A stretch of DNA of 64,000 nt. Source: Veillonella parvula. GTDB taxonomy: Bacteria > Bacillota > Negativicutes > Veillonellales > Veillonellaceae. The translations under genes and the position numbers were made by a program. The notes under the pieces were generated by a model. That model saw only the letters and a program-made list of their open reading frames with translations. It was not told the origin of the DNA and did not search any database. Where the stretch lies: NCBI RefSeq assembly GCF_902810435.1, contig NZ_LR778174.1, positions 1,968,501 through 2,032,500 on the forward strand. The letters are read 5' to 3'. Shown here piece by piece: positions 45,388 through 54,339 of this stretch (position 1 is the first letter of the stretch; each line of letters begins with the position of its first letter).

Positions 45388-46602
45388 TTAACGACTCTCT
45401 AACAACCATTCTAAAACATTTCGTTGTTGAATTCCGTCGTAGTTGGCATTTTTATTTAGTTCATCTAAGGTGAGCAAAAACTTAGAGTATTGGTCTTGTA
45501 CCGCCTCAAGCGGTGCTAGTTCTCGGCTCAAAGTATTAGAGTCAAGTACGGTCTCACTAACTTGATAATATTCGGTAATCCCCCCTTTTTGTGCTACAAA
45601 ATCTATTTCACCCTTAGCCAGTTGCCCTACATATACGGTGTATCCTCGTCTAATGAGCTCTAGAAAAACGATATTTTCTAGTATATGACCTGTATCACGA
45701 CTCGCATTCCCCACTAGCAAATTTCGTAATGTTACATCAACACTATAATACTTTGCATTGATACGTAGTAATTCTTTACCTCGTACGTCATAGCGATTTA
45801 CCTTATATAACAACAAGCTATCCTGTAATCCTTGTAAATACCGTTCTACAGTTTTATTATCGATTTTTCGACCTGCACTAACGAGAGAGTTGGCTATTTT
45901 ATTTGGTGAAAGTAAACTACCAACATTCGCCATAATATACCGCACTATATCTTGTAAAATTGTGACATCATTAATTTTCAATCGAGCCACAACATCATGC
46001 AATAACAAAGTATTATATAATCCACGTAAATATTCTTGAATATCAAAGTCTTCGCCCCCTAATTGCTGAGTATAAGGGAAGGAACTTTCACGAAGATAGG
46101 CCTCATAGGCAGGAATCAAAGAATACTGATTACCCTCATACTTGCTATGGTAAAACTCACTGAAGGACAATGGCAACATCTGAATTTCCACATATCGTCC
46201 AGTCAATAATGTGGCGATATCAGAAGACATAAAGTATGCATTGGAGCCCGTAATATATAAATCTGTGTTCTCTTTTACAAACAAGCTATCTACGACACGA
46301 TGAAATTGATCTACATGCTGAATTTCATCAAGAAAAATGTAATTCGTTTCATTAGGCTGCATACGTTCTAAAATATATTGATACAACGCATGGTAATCTC
46401 GCAAATGCTCGTATTCCAATTCTTCAAAATTAATGGAAATAATCTGTTCAGGCTTCACATTATCTGCCAATAACTTATCTTTAAACAGCCTAAACAATGT
46501 AGATTTACCACAACGGCGTATGCCTGAAACGACCTTAATAATAGGCCGCTCTCGATTACGCCGTAAAAAATCTAGATATCCTTGGCGCTGAATTAACTTC
46601 AT
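45388..46602 (-). CDS. AAA-type ATPase with DUF4143 C-terminal domain
   Basis: 404 residues. Walker A SGIRRCGKSTLF near residue 30, Walker B NYIFLDEIQHVDQFH, sensor region LYITGSNAYFMSSDIATLLTGR. The second half (from about 200) is DUF4143, a nuclease-like domain with GHILENIVFLELIRRGY and GEIDFVAQKGG. COG1373 proteins are common in anaerobes, often as multi-copy accessory genes with unclear function. ATG at 46602 has GAGGAGG at 5 bp; the open frame extends 22 codons further. A set of palindromic repeats lies directly upstream. Confidence 0.88.
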   Translation of the reverse strand: MKLIQRQGYLDFLRRNRERPIIKVVSGIRRCGKSTLFRLFKDKLLADNVKPEQIISINFEELEYEHLRDYHALYQYILERMQPNETNYIFLDEIQHVDQFHRVVDSLFVKENTDLYITGSNAYFMSSDIATLLTGRYVEIQMLPLSFSEFYHSKYEGNQYSLIPAYEAYLRESSFPYTQQLGGEDFDIQEYLRGLYNTLLLHDVVARLKINDVTILQDIVRYIMANVGSLLSPNKIANSLVSAGRKIDNKTVERYLQGLQDSLLLYKVNRYDVRGKELLRINAKYYSVDVTLRNLLVGNASRDTGHILENIVFLELIRRGYTVYVGQLAKGEIDFVAQKGGITEYYQVSETVLDSNTLSRELAPLEAVQDQYSKFLLTLDELNKNANYDGIQQRNVLEWLLESR

Positions 46603-46686
46603 AAGGGCCTCCTCATCTATGTACCTTCTCATAGATGGAACCCATGTATTAGTAATATCAGATATCATATCACTTACCTAATAAAT

Positions 46687-46782
46687 TTGGATTCCATTCC
46701 AACTTCATATTAATTTTATCATAAAGTTGGATTTCACTCCAAATTTTTATTATTTTAAGCATAAAATTGGATTAGATTCCTA
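46687..46782. repeat. three palindromic repeats at exact 40-bp spacing
   Basis: TTGGATTCCATTCCAA (46687), TTGGATTTCACTCCAA (46727) and TTGGATTAGATTCCTA (46767). Each is a TTGGA-n6-TCCAA inverted repeat; each is preceded by ATAAA. The start-to-start distance is 40 bp both times. They lie between the divergent DUF4143 ATPase and LUD genes. The rest of the 345-bp gap is AT-rich without a gene. Confidence 0.75.
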
Positions 46783-46947
46783 AAGTTTTACTTTAAATTT
46801 AAACATACAGCACTTCAATTAATGTTTATCTATGAACTACATACCAATAATTGAACTCTTTACACATAATACGCTACAATAATAAAAACAAAATACGGAT
46901 AGCCAAATGCCAATTTATATTCCTTATACACCCATTTAGGAGGTCTT

Positions 46948-47625
46948 ATGGCGAATACAGAGACAACAATCAACGCTGTTATACATCCAAAATACAATGA
47001 CACACCTATAGACATAGAGAAAACAATTAAAGCCTTGGAACGCAATAATTTTGTAGTCCATTATTTCGAAACTGGTACTGAAGCTATTTCCTATTTAAAA
47101 GGTCGTATTCAAAATAAACGTGTAGCCATCGGTGATTCTCACACCTTATTGGAGCTCAAGGTTCATGATGTCTTAGCCCAGGTCAACGATGATATAACAG
47201 ATATTCAACGTCCCCTTCCTGGTGAAAGTTTCCGCGACACCGCATTGCGTACCATGGGGCGTGATGTATTCCTTACCTCTGTAAACGCTCTTGCTCAAAC
47301 GGGAGAGATGGTTAATATTGATGGTACGGGTAATCGTGTTGCAGCCTCTTTATTCGGCTCTCAAGAGGTATTCTTTGTGCTAGGCATCAACAAAATCACG
47401 CCAGATTTAGCTTCCGCCATCTATCGCGCACGCAATGTAGCCGCTCCACTCAACAGTAAAAAGAATAAAAAGAGCTCTCTCAATCCATGTGCTACATTAG
47501 AAGAAAAATGCTATGACTGTGGCTCTCCTGACCGCATATGTAACGCATTAACCATTTACTATAAAAAGATGCGCAATATGCAAACCATGGAAGTCATCAT
47601 CATTAATGAATCTTTAGGCTTCTAA
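46948..47625 (+). CDS. LUD domain protein (lactate utilisation LutC-like)
   Basis: 225 residues. LUD (DUF162) fold: INAVIHPKYNDTPIDIEKTI, KRVAIGDSHTLLELKVHD, GRDVFLTSVNALAQTGEMVN and IDGTGNRVAASLFGSQEVFF. The C-terminal CATLEEKCYDCGSPDRICNA has four Cys, a pattern of stand-alone LUD proteins. LutC-type subunits belong to lactate oxidation complexes, a key pathway in Veillonella-like organisms. No lutA or lutB lies beside it here, so its partner is elsewhere or it acts alone. AGGAGG ribosome site. Its end overlaps the convergent XRE gene by 23 bp. Confidence 0.85.
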   Translation: MANTETTINAVIHPKYNDTPIDIEKTIKALERNNFVVHYFETGTEAISYLKGRIQNKRVAIGDSHTLLELKVHDVLAQVNDDITDIQRPLPGESFRDTALRTMGRDVFLTSVNALAQTGEMVNIDGTGNRVAASLFGSQEVFFVLGINKITPDLASAIYRARNVAAPLNSKKNKKSSLNPCATLEEKCYDCGSPDRICNALTIYYKKMRNMQTMEVIIINESLGF

Positions 47626-47878
47626 TAGCTTGAGGTCCATTCAAAAAATCTTGTACACTCATTTCTCCGAGTCCGTATACAACCCGATAAATTGTAGACC
47701 ACCTCGGATCGATAGAACCACTTTCAAGATCACTAATATAAGATTGGGCTAGACCAGATTTATCTGCTAATTGATACTGGGTCATTCCCAATTGTCTGCG
47801 CCAAAGTAAAATCAATACGCCAAGTTTATGAATTTCTTGTCGAACTTGTAAGTCTTGACAACATACGATAGGATTCAT
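47603..47878 (-). CDS. XRE family helix-turn-helix regulator
   Basis: 91 residues. The HTH occupies about residues 22-78: LLWRRQLGMTQYQLADKSGLAQSYISDLE with recognition helix SYISDLESG, followed by a fourth helix (STIYRVVYGLGEMSVQDFL). The N-terminus has CCQD. No ligand domain. Its 3' end overlaps the LUD gene tail-to-tail. An inverted repeat over its own promoter suggests autorepression. Confidence 0.9.
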   Translation of the reverse strand: MNPIVCCQDLQVRQEIHKLGVLILLWRRQLGMTQYQLADKSGLAQSYISDLESGSIDPRWSTIYRVVYGLGEMSVQDFLNGPQAIRSLKIH

Positions 47879-47923
47879 GCCAACCTCTATCTACTTTCTC
47901 CCTCAACACATACTTATGCCTTT

Positions 47924-47953
47924 ACTATACGGCTAGGCTCAGTCAGTGCCTAG
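47924..47953 (-). promoter_or_regulatory. promoter and operator of the XRE gene
   Basis: Minus strand TAGGCA (47952-47947), 17-bp spacer, TATAGT (47929-47924). The inverted repeat CTAGGC (47933-47938) / GCCTAG (47948-47953) covers the -35 and much of the spacer, a normal place for an autorepressor site. Confidence 0.55.
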
Positions 47954-47976
47954 TAGTAGTTGAAATGCAATAACAC

Positions 47977-48026
47977 AAAAGCCTTAACAAAAACTAATGT
48001 CTAAATCAGTTTAGTTAAGGCTTTTT
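47977..48026 (+). terminator. terminator beyond the XRE gene, read from the LUD side
   Basis: AAAAGCCTTAAC ... GTTAAGGCTTTTT with a 24-nt loop. It has a T-run on the plus strand. No other plus-strand terminator is seen between the LUD stop and here, so the LUD transcript may run antisense through the XRE gene. Confidence 0.6.
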
Positions 48027-48297
48027 ACTATGTAGATTACGTTGCGTAGGATTTCATCATTTCGTGGAATTTTAGTATATATAAAAATTATTATCATTAA
48101 AAATACAGTGAATAAATTAAAAAATACAGGTATTATCTATATATTACCATTTCTATACAGCATTCATACATTATGCATACACTTGATTTATAAAATCACC
48201 TAGTTCTATTAATACTACAAGAAGACTATACGATGTATAGTAAATACGCAATATTGTTAACATACATTGAGAAATAATAAGTCTATTAACAATACAA
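48027..48297. other. gene-free AT-rich spacer
   Basis: No gene seen. Contains a TTATTATCATT stretch (about 48090) that is a Fur half-site at most, and a short ACTATAC/GTATAGT inverted pair (about 48227). Confidence 0.45.
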
Positions 48298-48332
48298 AAG
48301 GACTATACGGTTCAACTGTATAGTCCTTTCTA
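48298..48332. terminator. terminator of the gltD-like gene
   Basis: AAAGGACTATACGGTT ... with partner GTATAGTCCTTTCT. The stem sequence is nearly the same as the inner stem of the dnaB-linked element at 3211-3281. Confidence 0.88.
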
Positions 48333-48347
48333 TGTATTTATATAAGA

Positions 48348-49700
48348 TTATTGAGTAATGCTTTCTTGTGCTTTTTTGATTTCCATGTATTTAACCATAC
48401 CATCAACAGCTTTTTTAGCTTCACGCATCGCTAATACTACAGTAGCTGGTTTATGTACAACGTCACCGCCTGCAAATACGCCTTTACGGTTAGTCATGCC
48501 ATAAGGATCTTCAGATGTAATAATATAACCTTTTTCATCTACTTTTAAGTTATTACCTTCACCTACAAGACGAGCATTTGGTTTATGACCTGCGGCGATA
48601 ATGATTTTATCAACAGGCATTACTTGGAAGTTACCAGTGCCGTGGATACCTGCACCATCTTCGTTAAGTGCCATCACTTCGTATTTGAAGCCTTCTACCT
48701 TATCTGTACCTTCTACGCCTACTGGAGAAGCGAACCATTGGAATTGAACGCCTTCAGCACGAGCTTCTTCGTATTCAGACAACAAGGCTGGCATTTGTTC
48801 TTGACTACGACGATATGCTACAGTTACCGCTTCGCAGCCTAAACGGACGCATGTACGAGCCGCATCCATCGCTACGTTGCCACCACCGATGATGATAACA
48901 CGATCGCCTTTTTTAACAGGAATTTGATTTTCATCAAGTTCCCCATTTTCTACCAATTGTACATTCGTCAACAAGTACATTGCTTGGAATACACCAGGTA
49001 CTTCATCGTTTTCCATGCGCACGTCTTGAGGAATATGCGTACCAGTACCGATAAAAATAGAGTCAAAACCTTCAGCAAAGAGAGCATCCAAAGTTTTATC
49101 TTGACCAATAAATGTATTACATACGAATTTAACACCTAAACCTTCAAGACGAGCGATTTCACGACGTACAACGGCTTTGGACAAGCGGAATTCTGGAATA
49201 CCGAATAAGAGTACGCCACCTGGTTCAGATTGGCCTTCAAATACAGTTACCTCATAACCGAGTTTAGCCACATCACCAGCTACGGACAAACCTGCAGGAC
49301 CAGACCCTACTACCGCTACCTTACCAAGATCTTGTTTAATCTTCTTAGGTTTGCGAAGTTCATTGATGCTTTCAAAGTCAGCCGCGAAGCGTTCCAATTT
49401 ACCGATGTTAATAGGCGGTTTTTTCGCCTTATTCATGATACAGTTGCCTTCGCATTGATTTTCTCGTGGGCATACGCGACCGCAGATAGACGGTAAATTT
49501 GTTCGTTCCGCCAAGATATCATTAGCTTCACCAAAATTACCACGTGCGATAGCTTGGATGAAACGAGGTATTTCGTTTTCAATAGGACAGCCCATACGGC
49601 ACAAAGGCTTTGGACAATTTAGACAACGTTTCGACTCTGCGAGCGCTTCCTCCATCGTATAATCCGCATCAAAATGTAGTGGTTTTAATTCGTTACTCAT
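48348..49700 (-). CDS. GltD-like NAD(P)-dependent flavin oxidoreductase (glutamate synthase small-subunit family)
   Basis: 450 residues. The N-terminal iron-sulfur part has CLNCPKPLCRMGCPIENEIP and CGRVCPRENQCEGNC. The FAD site is VAVVGSGPAGLSVAGDVAKL and the NAD(P) site VIIIGGGNVAMDAARTCVRL; the tail GVFAGGDVVHKPATVVLAM is typical. No glutamate synthase large subunit is adjacent, so it could work as NfnB-like transhydrogenase subunit or a stand-alone GltA-type enzyme. The substrate is uncertain. ATG follows AGGAGGCATGTGCC. Its leader of about 150 nt looks structured. Confidence 0.88.
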   Translation of the reverse strand: MSNELKPLHFDADYTMEEALAESKRCLNCPKPLCRMGCPIENEIPRFIQAIARGNFGEANDILAERTNLPSICGRVCPRENQCEGNCIMNKAKKPPINIGKLERFAADFESINELRKPKKIKQDLGKVAVVGSGPAGLSVAGDVAKLGYEVTVFEGQSEPGGVLLFGIPEFRLSKAVVRREIARLEGLGVKFVCNTFIGQDKTLDALFAEGFDSIFIGTGTHIPQDVRMENDEVPGVFQAMYLLTNVQLVENGELDENQIPVKKGDRVIIIGGGNVAMDAARTCVRLGCEAVTVAYRRSQEQMPALLSEYEEARAEGVQFQWFASPVGVEGTDKVEGFKYEVMALNEDGAGIHGTGNFQVMPVDKIIIAAGHKPNARLVGEGNNLKVDEKGYIITSEDPYGMTNRKGVFAGGDVVHKPATVVLAMREAKKAVDGMVKYMEIKKAQESITQ

Positions 49701-50137
49701 GGCACATGCCTCCTAACAAGGATCCAGTACTATACTTACAGCGTTGCATGCACCTAAGCATTCCGATGAGCCCTCTCACATAGGGATGCCGCCACATGCT
49801 GCTAACATTTATCTTTTGTAACCATTTGATAGACGTGTGGTCACTGGTCAGACTCACACTATTCTATAGTATATTCTAAATTGTGAAAGTCCCAACAGTC
49901 AAGCAAATATAGCACCTTTTGTATACGAATATAGCCCCTATTCATGCAAGGATTGCATAGATTTTATACAAGTCCATTTACTTATAATAGGATGCATGTA
50001 TACTGATAATAGATACAGTAATAAGAATTAGAGATACACCTTACGGAATAGAAATATCTATTTTGTAATTGAATATATACATACATATAAGAATTAAAGA
50101 TATAAAAGTCAAGGTATATCCTTATATGAGGTTTCTT
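49701..50137. promoter_or_regulatory. divergent region of the gltD-like and patB-like genes
   Basis: 437 bp without a gene. The left half is the GC-richer leader of the gltD-like gene with several possible short stems (for example GCATCCC...GGG...GAATGC near 49765-49800). It does not fit a T-box or riboswitch class that I recognise. The right half holds TTGTAA (50063-50068), 17 bp, TATAAG (50086-50091), a plausible plus-strand promoter for patB. Confidence 0.5.
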
Positions 50138-51325
50138 ATGAACACAGCAGAATTCACTAGCAAATACTATATAGACCGCCACGGTTCTCATTCCCGCAAA
50201 TGGGACGGTGAGCACTTAAAATTCAGTCGCACCGACCTATTACCATTATGGGTGGCAGATATGGACTTTATGCCGCCTCAGTGCATCCAAAATGCCATCT
50301 GTAGCTATGTGAAAGCCAATCCTCTAGGTTATACTATGACAAATCCAAATTATATAAAGGCGGTCATAAATTGGTACAAACGGCGTCACAACTGCGGCAT
50401 TGAACAGGACTGGCTCACTAGCGCCCCCAATGTCATTACCGGTATTATGTGGTGTATTGGGGCTTTCACAAAACCAAACGATTCCATCGCCGTTCTAAGT
50501 CCTGTATACGGCGCCTTTGATACGAGCGCTAGCGATGCACAACGTCAAATCATCGCTGTTCCTATGATGCGTAATAAAGATAATCGCTACACCGTAGATT
50601 ACGATGCATTTGAAAATGCTATCACCGAACATGATGTGAAGCTATTCATTCACTGCAACCCACACAACCCTGTGGGCCATGTGTGGACGGAAGAGGAGAT
50701 GGGCCTATTATTTGGCATCTGTAAGCGCCACCATGTGCTCATCATAAGCGACGAAATCCATCAAGACCTCATTACAGGCCCAACAGCCTTTACATCATCC
50801 TTAACCGTAAAGAGTGGAGCCTATGTAGATAACATGATTGCCATGTCCTCCTTGTCCAAGTCGTTCAATATGGCTAGCTTGCACCACGCAGAGGTTATCA
50901 TTCCTAATGAAAAGCTACGAAGCCAATTCAACACCTATAAAGCTCATGTATACCATACGGACTCAGACGTTATTGCCGAAACTGCCATCACAGCAGCCTA
51001 CACTCACCCAGAGGCCGAAGCATGGTTAACAGATGTACTGGCCGTCGTTCGTGAAAACTATGAATATCTGTACCGAGAGCTTTATACGGCATTACCCAAA
51101 ATCCGCATCAGCCCTATGGATGGTACCTATTTAGCGTGGATTGATTTTGGTGCCTATGTAAAGTCCGAAGATATGCACGACCTATTTGAAAACAAATGCC
51201 GCCTCGCACCTAGCTTTGGCGAATGGTTCGGAGGTGAAAGCTACGCAACCTTTGTACGTCTGAACTTAGCTACAAGCCTAGAAAATATAAAAACCGCTAC
51301 CCACAGCATTATTAGAAATATTTAA
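50138..51325 (+). CDS. patB: PatB/MalY family C-S lyase (PLP-dependent aminotransferase fold)
   Basis: 395 residues. YYIDRHGSHSRKWDG and LPLWVADMDFMPPQCIQNAI are the MalY/PatB start; HCNPHNPVGHVWTEEE and ISDEIHQDLI are the cofactor pocket, and the PLP Lys is in SSLSKSFNMASLH. Cleaves cystathionine or cysteine to a thiol, ammonia and pyruvate, giving H2S or homocysteine. ATG 50138 is preferred: GAGG precedes it, and the longer open frame would start inside the predicted promoter. Confidence 0.92.
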   Translation: MNTAEFTSKYYIDRHGSHSRKWDGEHLKFSRTDLLPLWVADMDFMPPQCIQNAICSYVKANPLGYTMTNPNYIKAVINWYKRRHNCGIEQDWLTSAPNVITGIMWCIGAFTKPNDSIAVLSPVYGAFDTSASDAQRQIIAVPMMRNKDNRYTVDYDAFENAITEHDVKLFIHCNPHNPVGHVWTEEEMGLLFGICKRHHVLIISDEIHQDLITGPTAFTSSLTVKSGAYVDNMIAMSSLSKSFNMASLHHAEVIIPNEKLRSQFNTYKAHVYHTDSDVIAETAITAAYTHPEAEAWLTDVLAVVRENYEYLYRELYTALPKIRISPMDGTYLAWIDFGAYVKSEDMHDLFENKCRLAPSFGEWFGGESYATFVRLNLATSLENIKTATHSIIRNI

Positions 51326-51427
51326 CATATCAGCTATATTAAGCATAGTAATTCTATCCAATCATACTATCCCCTACACAACTGTAGTACATACAGGGAG
51401 GTATGTGCGGTAAACTATAAGGCATAC

Positions 51428-51471
51428 AAAAAGGCTACTCTACCATCAAATCGTGTAGAGCAGCCTCTTTT
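51428..51471. terminator. bidirectional terminator between patB and the hemerythrin gene
   Basis: AAAAAGGCTACTCTAC ... GTAGAGCAGCCTCTTTT. One mismatch in the stem; A- and T-runs on each side. Confidence 0.85.
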
Positions 51472-51540
51472 ATATATGTCTTACTTTTCTATATATGTCT
51501 CATATATGTTACCTATTCAGGTTACCACATATATAGGGTC

Positions 51541-53187
51541 TTATTTAGTTCTAGCAAAATGATCTTTTGCAAATTGCATGTCTTGTACGAGTTCCAATGT
51601 ACCAATATAGTTATTGTTTTGGTCACGAACAGCCATGTAATTAACATAGAACGGACGACCTTGTTTTTCAAGCCATACAGCTACATTGTCGCGATCACCT
51701 TTACGGAAGGAATCAATGATACCACGTACGATTGGTTCTACCTTTGGCGGATGGCAGGAATACACATCGCGACCGATAGCTGTAGTAGGGCGTTTGAAGA
51801 CCTTTTCACCATCGTTGAAGTAACGGTTAATGTCTTCGTGATCAACGAAAGTTACTTCCATTGGCATTGTATTAAGCATGGCATTTAATTGATCCACAGT
51901 CAAGCTACCACCGATTAGAGCAATGGTATTATCATCGCCACTTGCTTTTGTTGTTTGTGTTGCTAATGCGGTTTCAGCCTCTGTCCAAGCAGTGCGTTTT
52001 ACCCCAAAGATTTCTTCATACTGTGCTGTATCTTTGTAGATTTGGTACCACTCTTCAGTGCTGAAGTTTTCTGCACAGATTGGGAACAAAATATTTTGTT
52101 CTTTATAGATCATTTCTTGTGCACGTGTAAGAAGCTCATCAAAACGTCTATACCAATCATCTACGCTTTGGCTAGACTTAGCTAAATCACCTAGTTGGTC
52201 TCGAATATCACCATCAACAGTCCACATAACCATAGATGGACCAGAAATATCATAGGCTACTTTCAAATGCGGATACAAAAGGTCACCCTTCTTAGCATAG
52301 TGAACAGATACTTGACGCACTGCATTTACATCATCAACGGTTGCCGTTTTATCTGCCACCTTAGGTCGAATAGATTCAATTAACGCATCAAGAGCCTTGT
52401 TTTCCTCTGTTAATTGATGGAGTGGATGTCCTACAGTTTCAATTAAGGACACCACACTTTTACTCTTCTCTTGAGCCTCTAACACAGCCTCAACCTTAGC
52501 ATGTTCTGACTCCATTTGTTCATGAATGGTAGAACCGTGGAACAAGGCAGAGTGAAGGTCACATAATTGTTGCACCTCAGCTAACGGTGTACCTTCACGC
52601 ATGAGACCTTGCTCAGCTTTCATAATTTCACTAGCCTCAACATGGGCGAATTGACTAGCAAAATCTTCACGAACGGCACCAAGCTCTTCGCCCGTACCTA
52701 ACCGTTTCAGGAATCCTTTAAGTTGCTCTACACGTTCGCTATCTTGAACAGCATCTTCAGCCTTAGCTTCGGAATTTTCTTCCGTGTTAGCTTTCGCTGT
52801 AGTAGATGCTGCTGCACTGGTTTCTGCTGCATTTGCTGCAACTGTGCTAGATGCTACCTTAGCAAATGCGTCAGTAACATTAGACTTTGTAGCCACTGCA
52901 GTAGGCGCTACGCTAGGATGATCCGTAGCTTCCGCATCATCACCAGATAGATTTGGCATTTCACCTTCTAAGGTAAAACCAGCTTTCATAAAAGCACCCA
53001 CGATATCGATCATGGATACACCTTTCATCTTAGCCCCTTTTGGGATAGTCATGATTTTGCCAACAGAATTCAACATCACCTTATTTGTGATTTCGCTGAA
53101 TCCTAATTCCTTCATAATATCTGTTACTTCAGGATATTCTTTTACCAAATCATATACAGATTTGGATAAATCTAATTTCTTTTCCAT
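51541..53187 (-). CDS. DUF438/hemerythrin/PAS domain protein
   Basis: 548 residues. Order: DUF1858 at 1-70 (DLSKSVYDLVKEYPEVTDIM), a low-complexity Ala/Thr/Glu linker (about 85-145), DUF438 (QLKGFLKRLGTGEELGAVRE), a hemerythrin-like domain with HPLHQLTEENKALDALI and SVHYAKKGDLLYPHLK, and a C-terminal PAS_10 domain (AIGRDVYSCHPPK... GRPFYVNYMAVRDQ). Related proteins are thought to sense oxygen or NO. It is not linked to a kinase or DNA-binding domain. Located near sodA, which fits a redox theme. Confidence 0.88.
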   Translation of the reverse strand: MEKKLDLSKSVYDLVKEYPEVTDIMKELGFSEITNKVMLNSVGKIMTIPKGAKMKGVSMIDIVGAFMKAGFTLEGEMPNLSGDDAEATDHPSVAPTAVATKSNVTDAFAKVASSTVAANAAETSAAASTTAKANTEENSEAKAEDAVQDSERVEQLKGFLKRLGTGEELGAVREDFASQFAHVEASEIMKAEQGLMREGTPLAEVQQLCDLHSALFHGSTIHEQMESEHAKVEAVLEAQEKSKSVVSLIETVGHPLHQLTEENKALDALIESIRPKVADKTATVDDVNAVRQVSVHYAKKGDLLYPHLKVAYDISGPSMVMWTVDGDIRDQLGDLAKSSQSVDDWYRRFDELLTRAQEMIYKEQNILFPICAENFSTEEWYQIYKDTAQYEEIFGVKRTAWTEAETALATQTTKASGDDNTIALIGGSLTVDQLNAMLNTMPMEVTFVDHEDINRYFNDGEKVFKRPTTAIGRDVYSCHPPKVEPIVRGIIDSFRKGDRDNVAVWLEKQGRPFYVNYMAVRDQNNNYIGTLELVQDMQFAKDHFARTK

Positions 53188-53397
53188 TTTGTTCCCCTCG
53201 TGTCAAAATCTTTATAATATACTTACTGATATTAATGAGCCCTTATACGTAAAAATCTCGTATACAAGGCTATCTATTTACTGTGAAAAGTCTATATATA
53301 ATGACCTATGGTTCTATGATAAACGATATCGATTAGAAAATCTGTATCCGTGGCTATACTTTTGAAAGTTATTTATAAGAATGAATGACAATAATAA

Positions 53398-53442
53398 AAC
53401 ACCGGATAATCGATCATGTAGACCAACTATCCGGTATTTACG
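53398..53442 (-). terminator. terminator downstream of sodA
   Basis: ACACCGGATA...TATCCGGTATTT hairpin with a loop of about 20 nt, T-rich end on the minus strand. It lies 78 bp past the sodA stop, beyond the GTTTCT repeat. Confidence 0.65.
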
Positions 53443-53463
53443 TTACATTATATTATTATTCTC

Positions 53464-53505
53464 GTTTCTGTTTCTGTTTCTGTTTCTGTTTCTGTTTCTG
53501 TTTCT
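53464..53505. repeat. seven tandem GTTTCT hexamers
   Basis: Seven perfect copies (AGAAAC in sodA sense), between the sodA stop and its terminator, 14 bp after the stop codon. Simple-sequence repeat prone to slippage. Apart from this and the terminator, the 332-bp gap 53188-53519 has no gene. Confidence 0.95.
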
Positions 53506-53519
53506 AACAAGTATACCAC

Positions 53520-54149
53520 TTAATCATGATGTGGTTTCAATGCTTTTTCGTAGTTTTCAGAAACTTTGTCCCAGTTAATAACGCGGAAGAATTCCTTGAT
53601 ATAGTCTGGGCGACGGTTTTGGTAGTGCAAGTAATATGCATGTTCCCAAACGTCTAAGCATAGAATTGCTGTTTTACCTTCCAATATAGGATTATCTTGG
53701 TTTGCAGAGGATGTCACTTCTAACTTGCCATCTTTATTAACTACAAGCCAAGCCCAACCAGAGCCAAAACGTGTAGCTGCTGCAGTAGAGAAGCTTTCAA
53801 CAAACGCATCGTAGCCACCAAGTTCAGCGTCAATAGCCTCTTTCAAAGGGCCTTGCAATTTAGAAGTATCTGGTTTTGTCATAATTTCCCAGAACATAGT
53901 GTGGTTCTTGTGACCCCCACCATTATTGATAACTGCTTGACGGATATCTTCTGGCACATTAGCAATATCGCCGAGAATGCAGTCTATACAGCCATACGCA
54001 AGATCCGGATATTTCGCGATGGCCGCATTCAAATTATTAACATACGCTTGGTGATGCTTGTCATGATGCAATTTCATTGTTTCAGCGTCGATAACAGGCT
54101 CTAGGTAATCATAAGCATACGGTAAAGGTGCGAGTTCGAAAGGTTTCAT
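53520..54149 (-). CDS. sodA: superoxide dismutase (Fe/Mn family)
   Basis: 209 residues. Metal ligands: His in [15 protein letters not shown] (two His around residues 26-31), a His in [13 protein letters not shown] region, and the Asp/His pair in [37 protein letters not shown] fits the family. Converts superoxide to peroxide in the cytoplasm. Whether it prefers Fe or Mn is not clear from sequence. ATG 54149 with AAGGAGG; the open frame extends 11 codons upstream without need. Confidence 0.95.
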   Translation of the reverse strand: MKPFELAPLPYAYDYLEPVIDAETMKLHHDKHHQAYVNNLNAAIAKYPDLAYGCIDCILGDIANVPEDIRQAVINNGGGHKNHTMFWEIMTKPDTSKLQGPLKEAIDAELGGYDAFVESFSTAAATRFGSGWAWLVVNKDGKLEVTSSANQDNPILEGKTAILCLDVWEHAYYLHYQNRRPDYIKEFFRVINWDKVSENYEKALKPHHD

Positions 54150-54296
54150 AGTAGTCCTCCTTATAATTAGGGCATAGAACAATGCTAATTATTTCGTATC
54201 ATCGTTCTTGTGAAAGCGATTCGATGCACCTGCATCGGTAGTATAGAGTCAATCTACTAGCATAGCATATATACTTCAAGAAGAGACGTATTATCC

Positions 54297-54315
54297 TAAC
54301 TTCAACCAGAAGTTA
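54297..54315. promoter_or_regulatory. 7-5-7 palindrome upstream of sodA
   Basis: TAACTTC, 5-bp spacer, GAAGTTA: a perfect inverted repeat about 150 bp before the sodA start. The regulator is unknown. Confidence 0.45.
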
Positions 54316-54339
54316 AGATATACTTTTCAACCAATAAAT

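Noticed and set aside
46687-46782. CRISPR-like array
   Set aside because: Repeat units are only 16 bp and palindromic, the 24-bp intervals are AT-rich and partly similar to each other, and no cas gene is present.
48085-48100. Fur site before the gltD-like or XRE genes (TTATTATCATT)
   Set aside because: Only one half-site is recognisable and the position is between terminators, not at a promoter.
49701-49870. T-box or known riboswitch in the gltD-like leader
   Set aside because: No T-box AGGGTGGNACCGCG element and no other class motif recognised; kept only as a structured leader.
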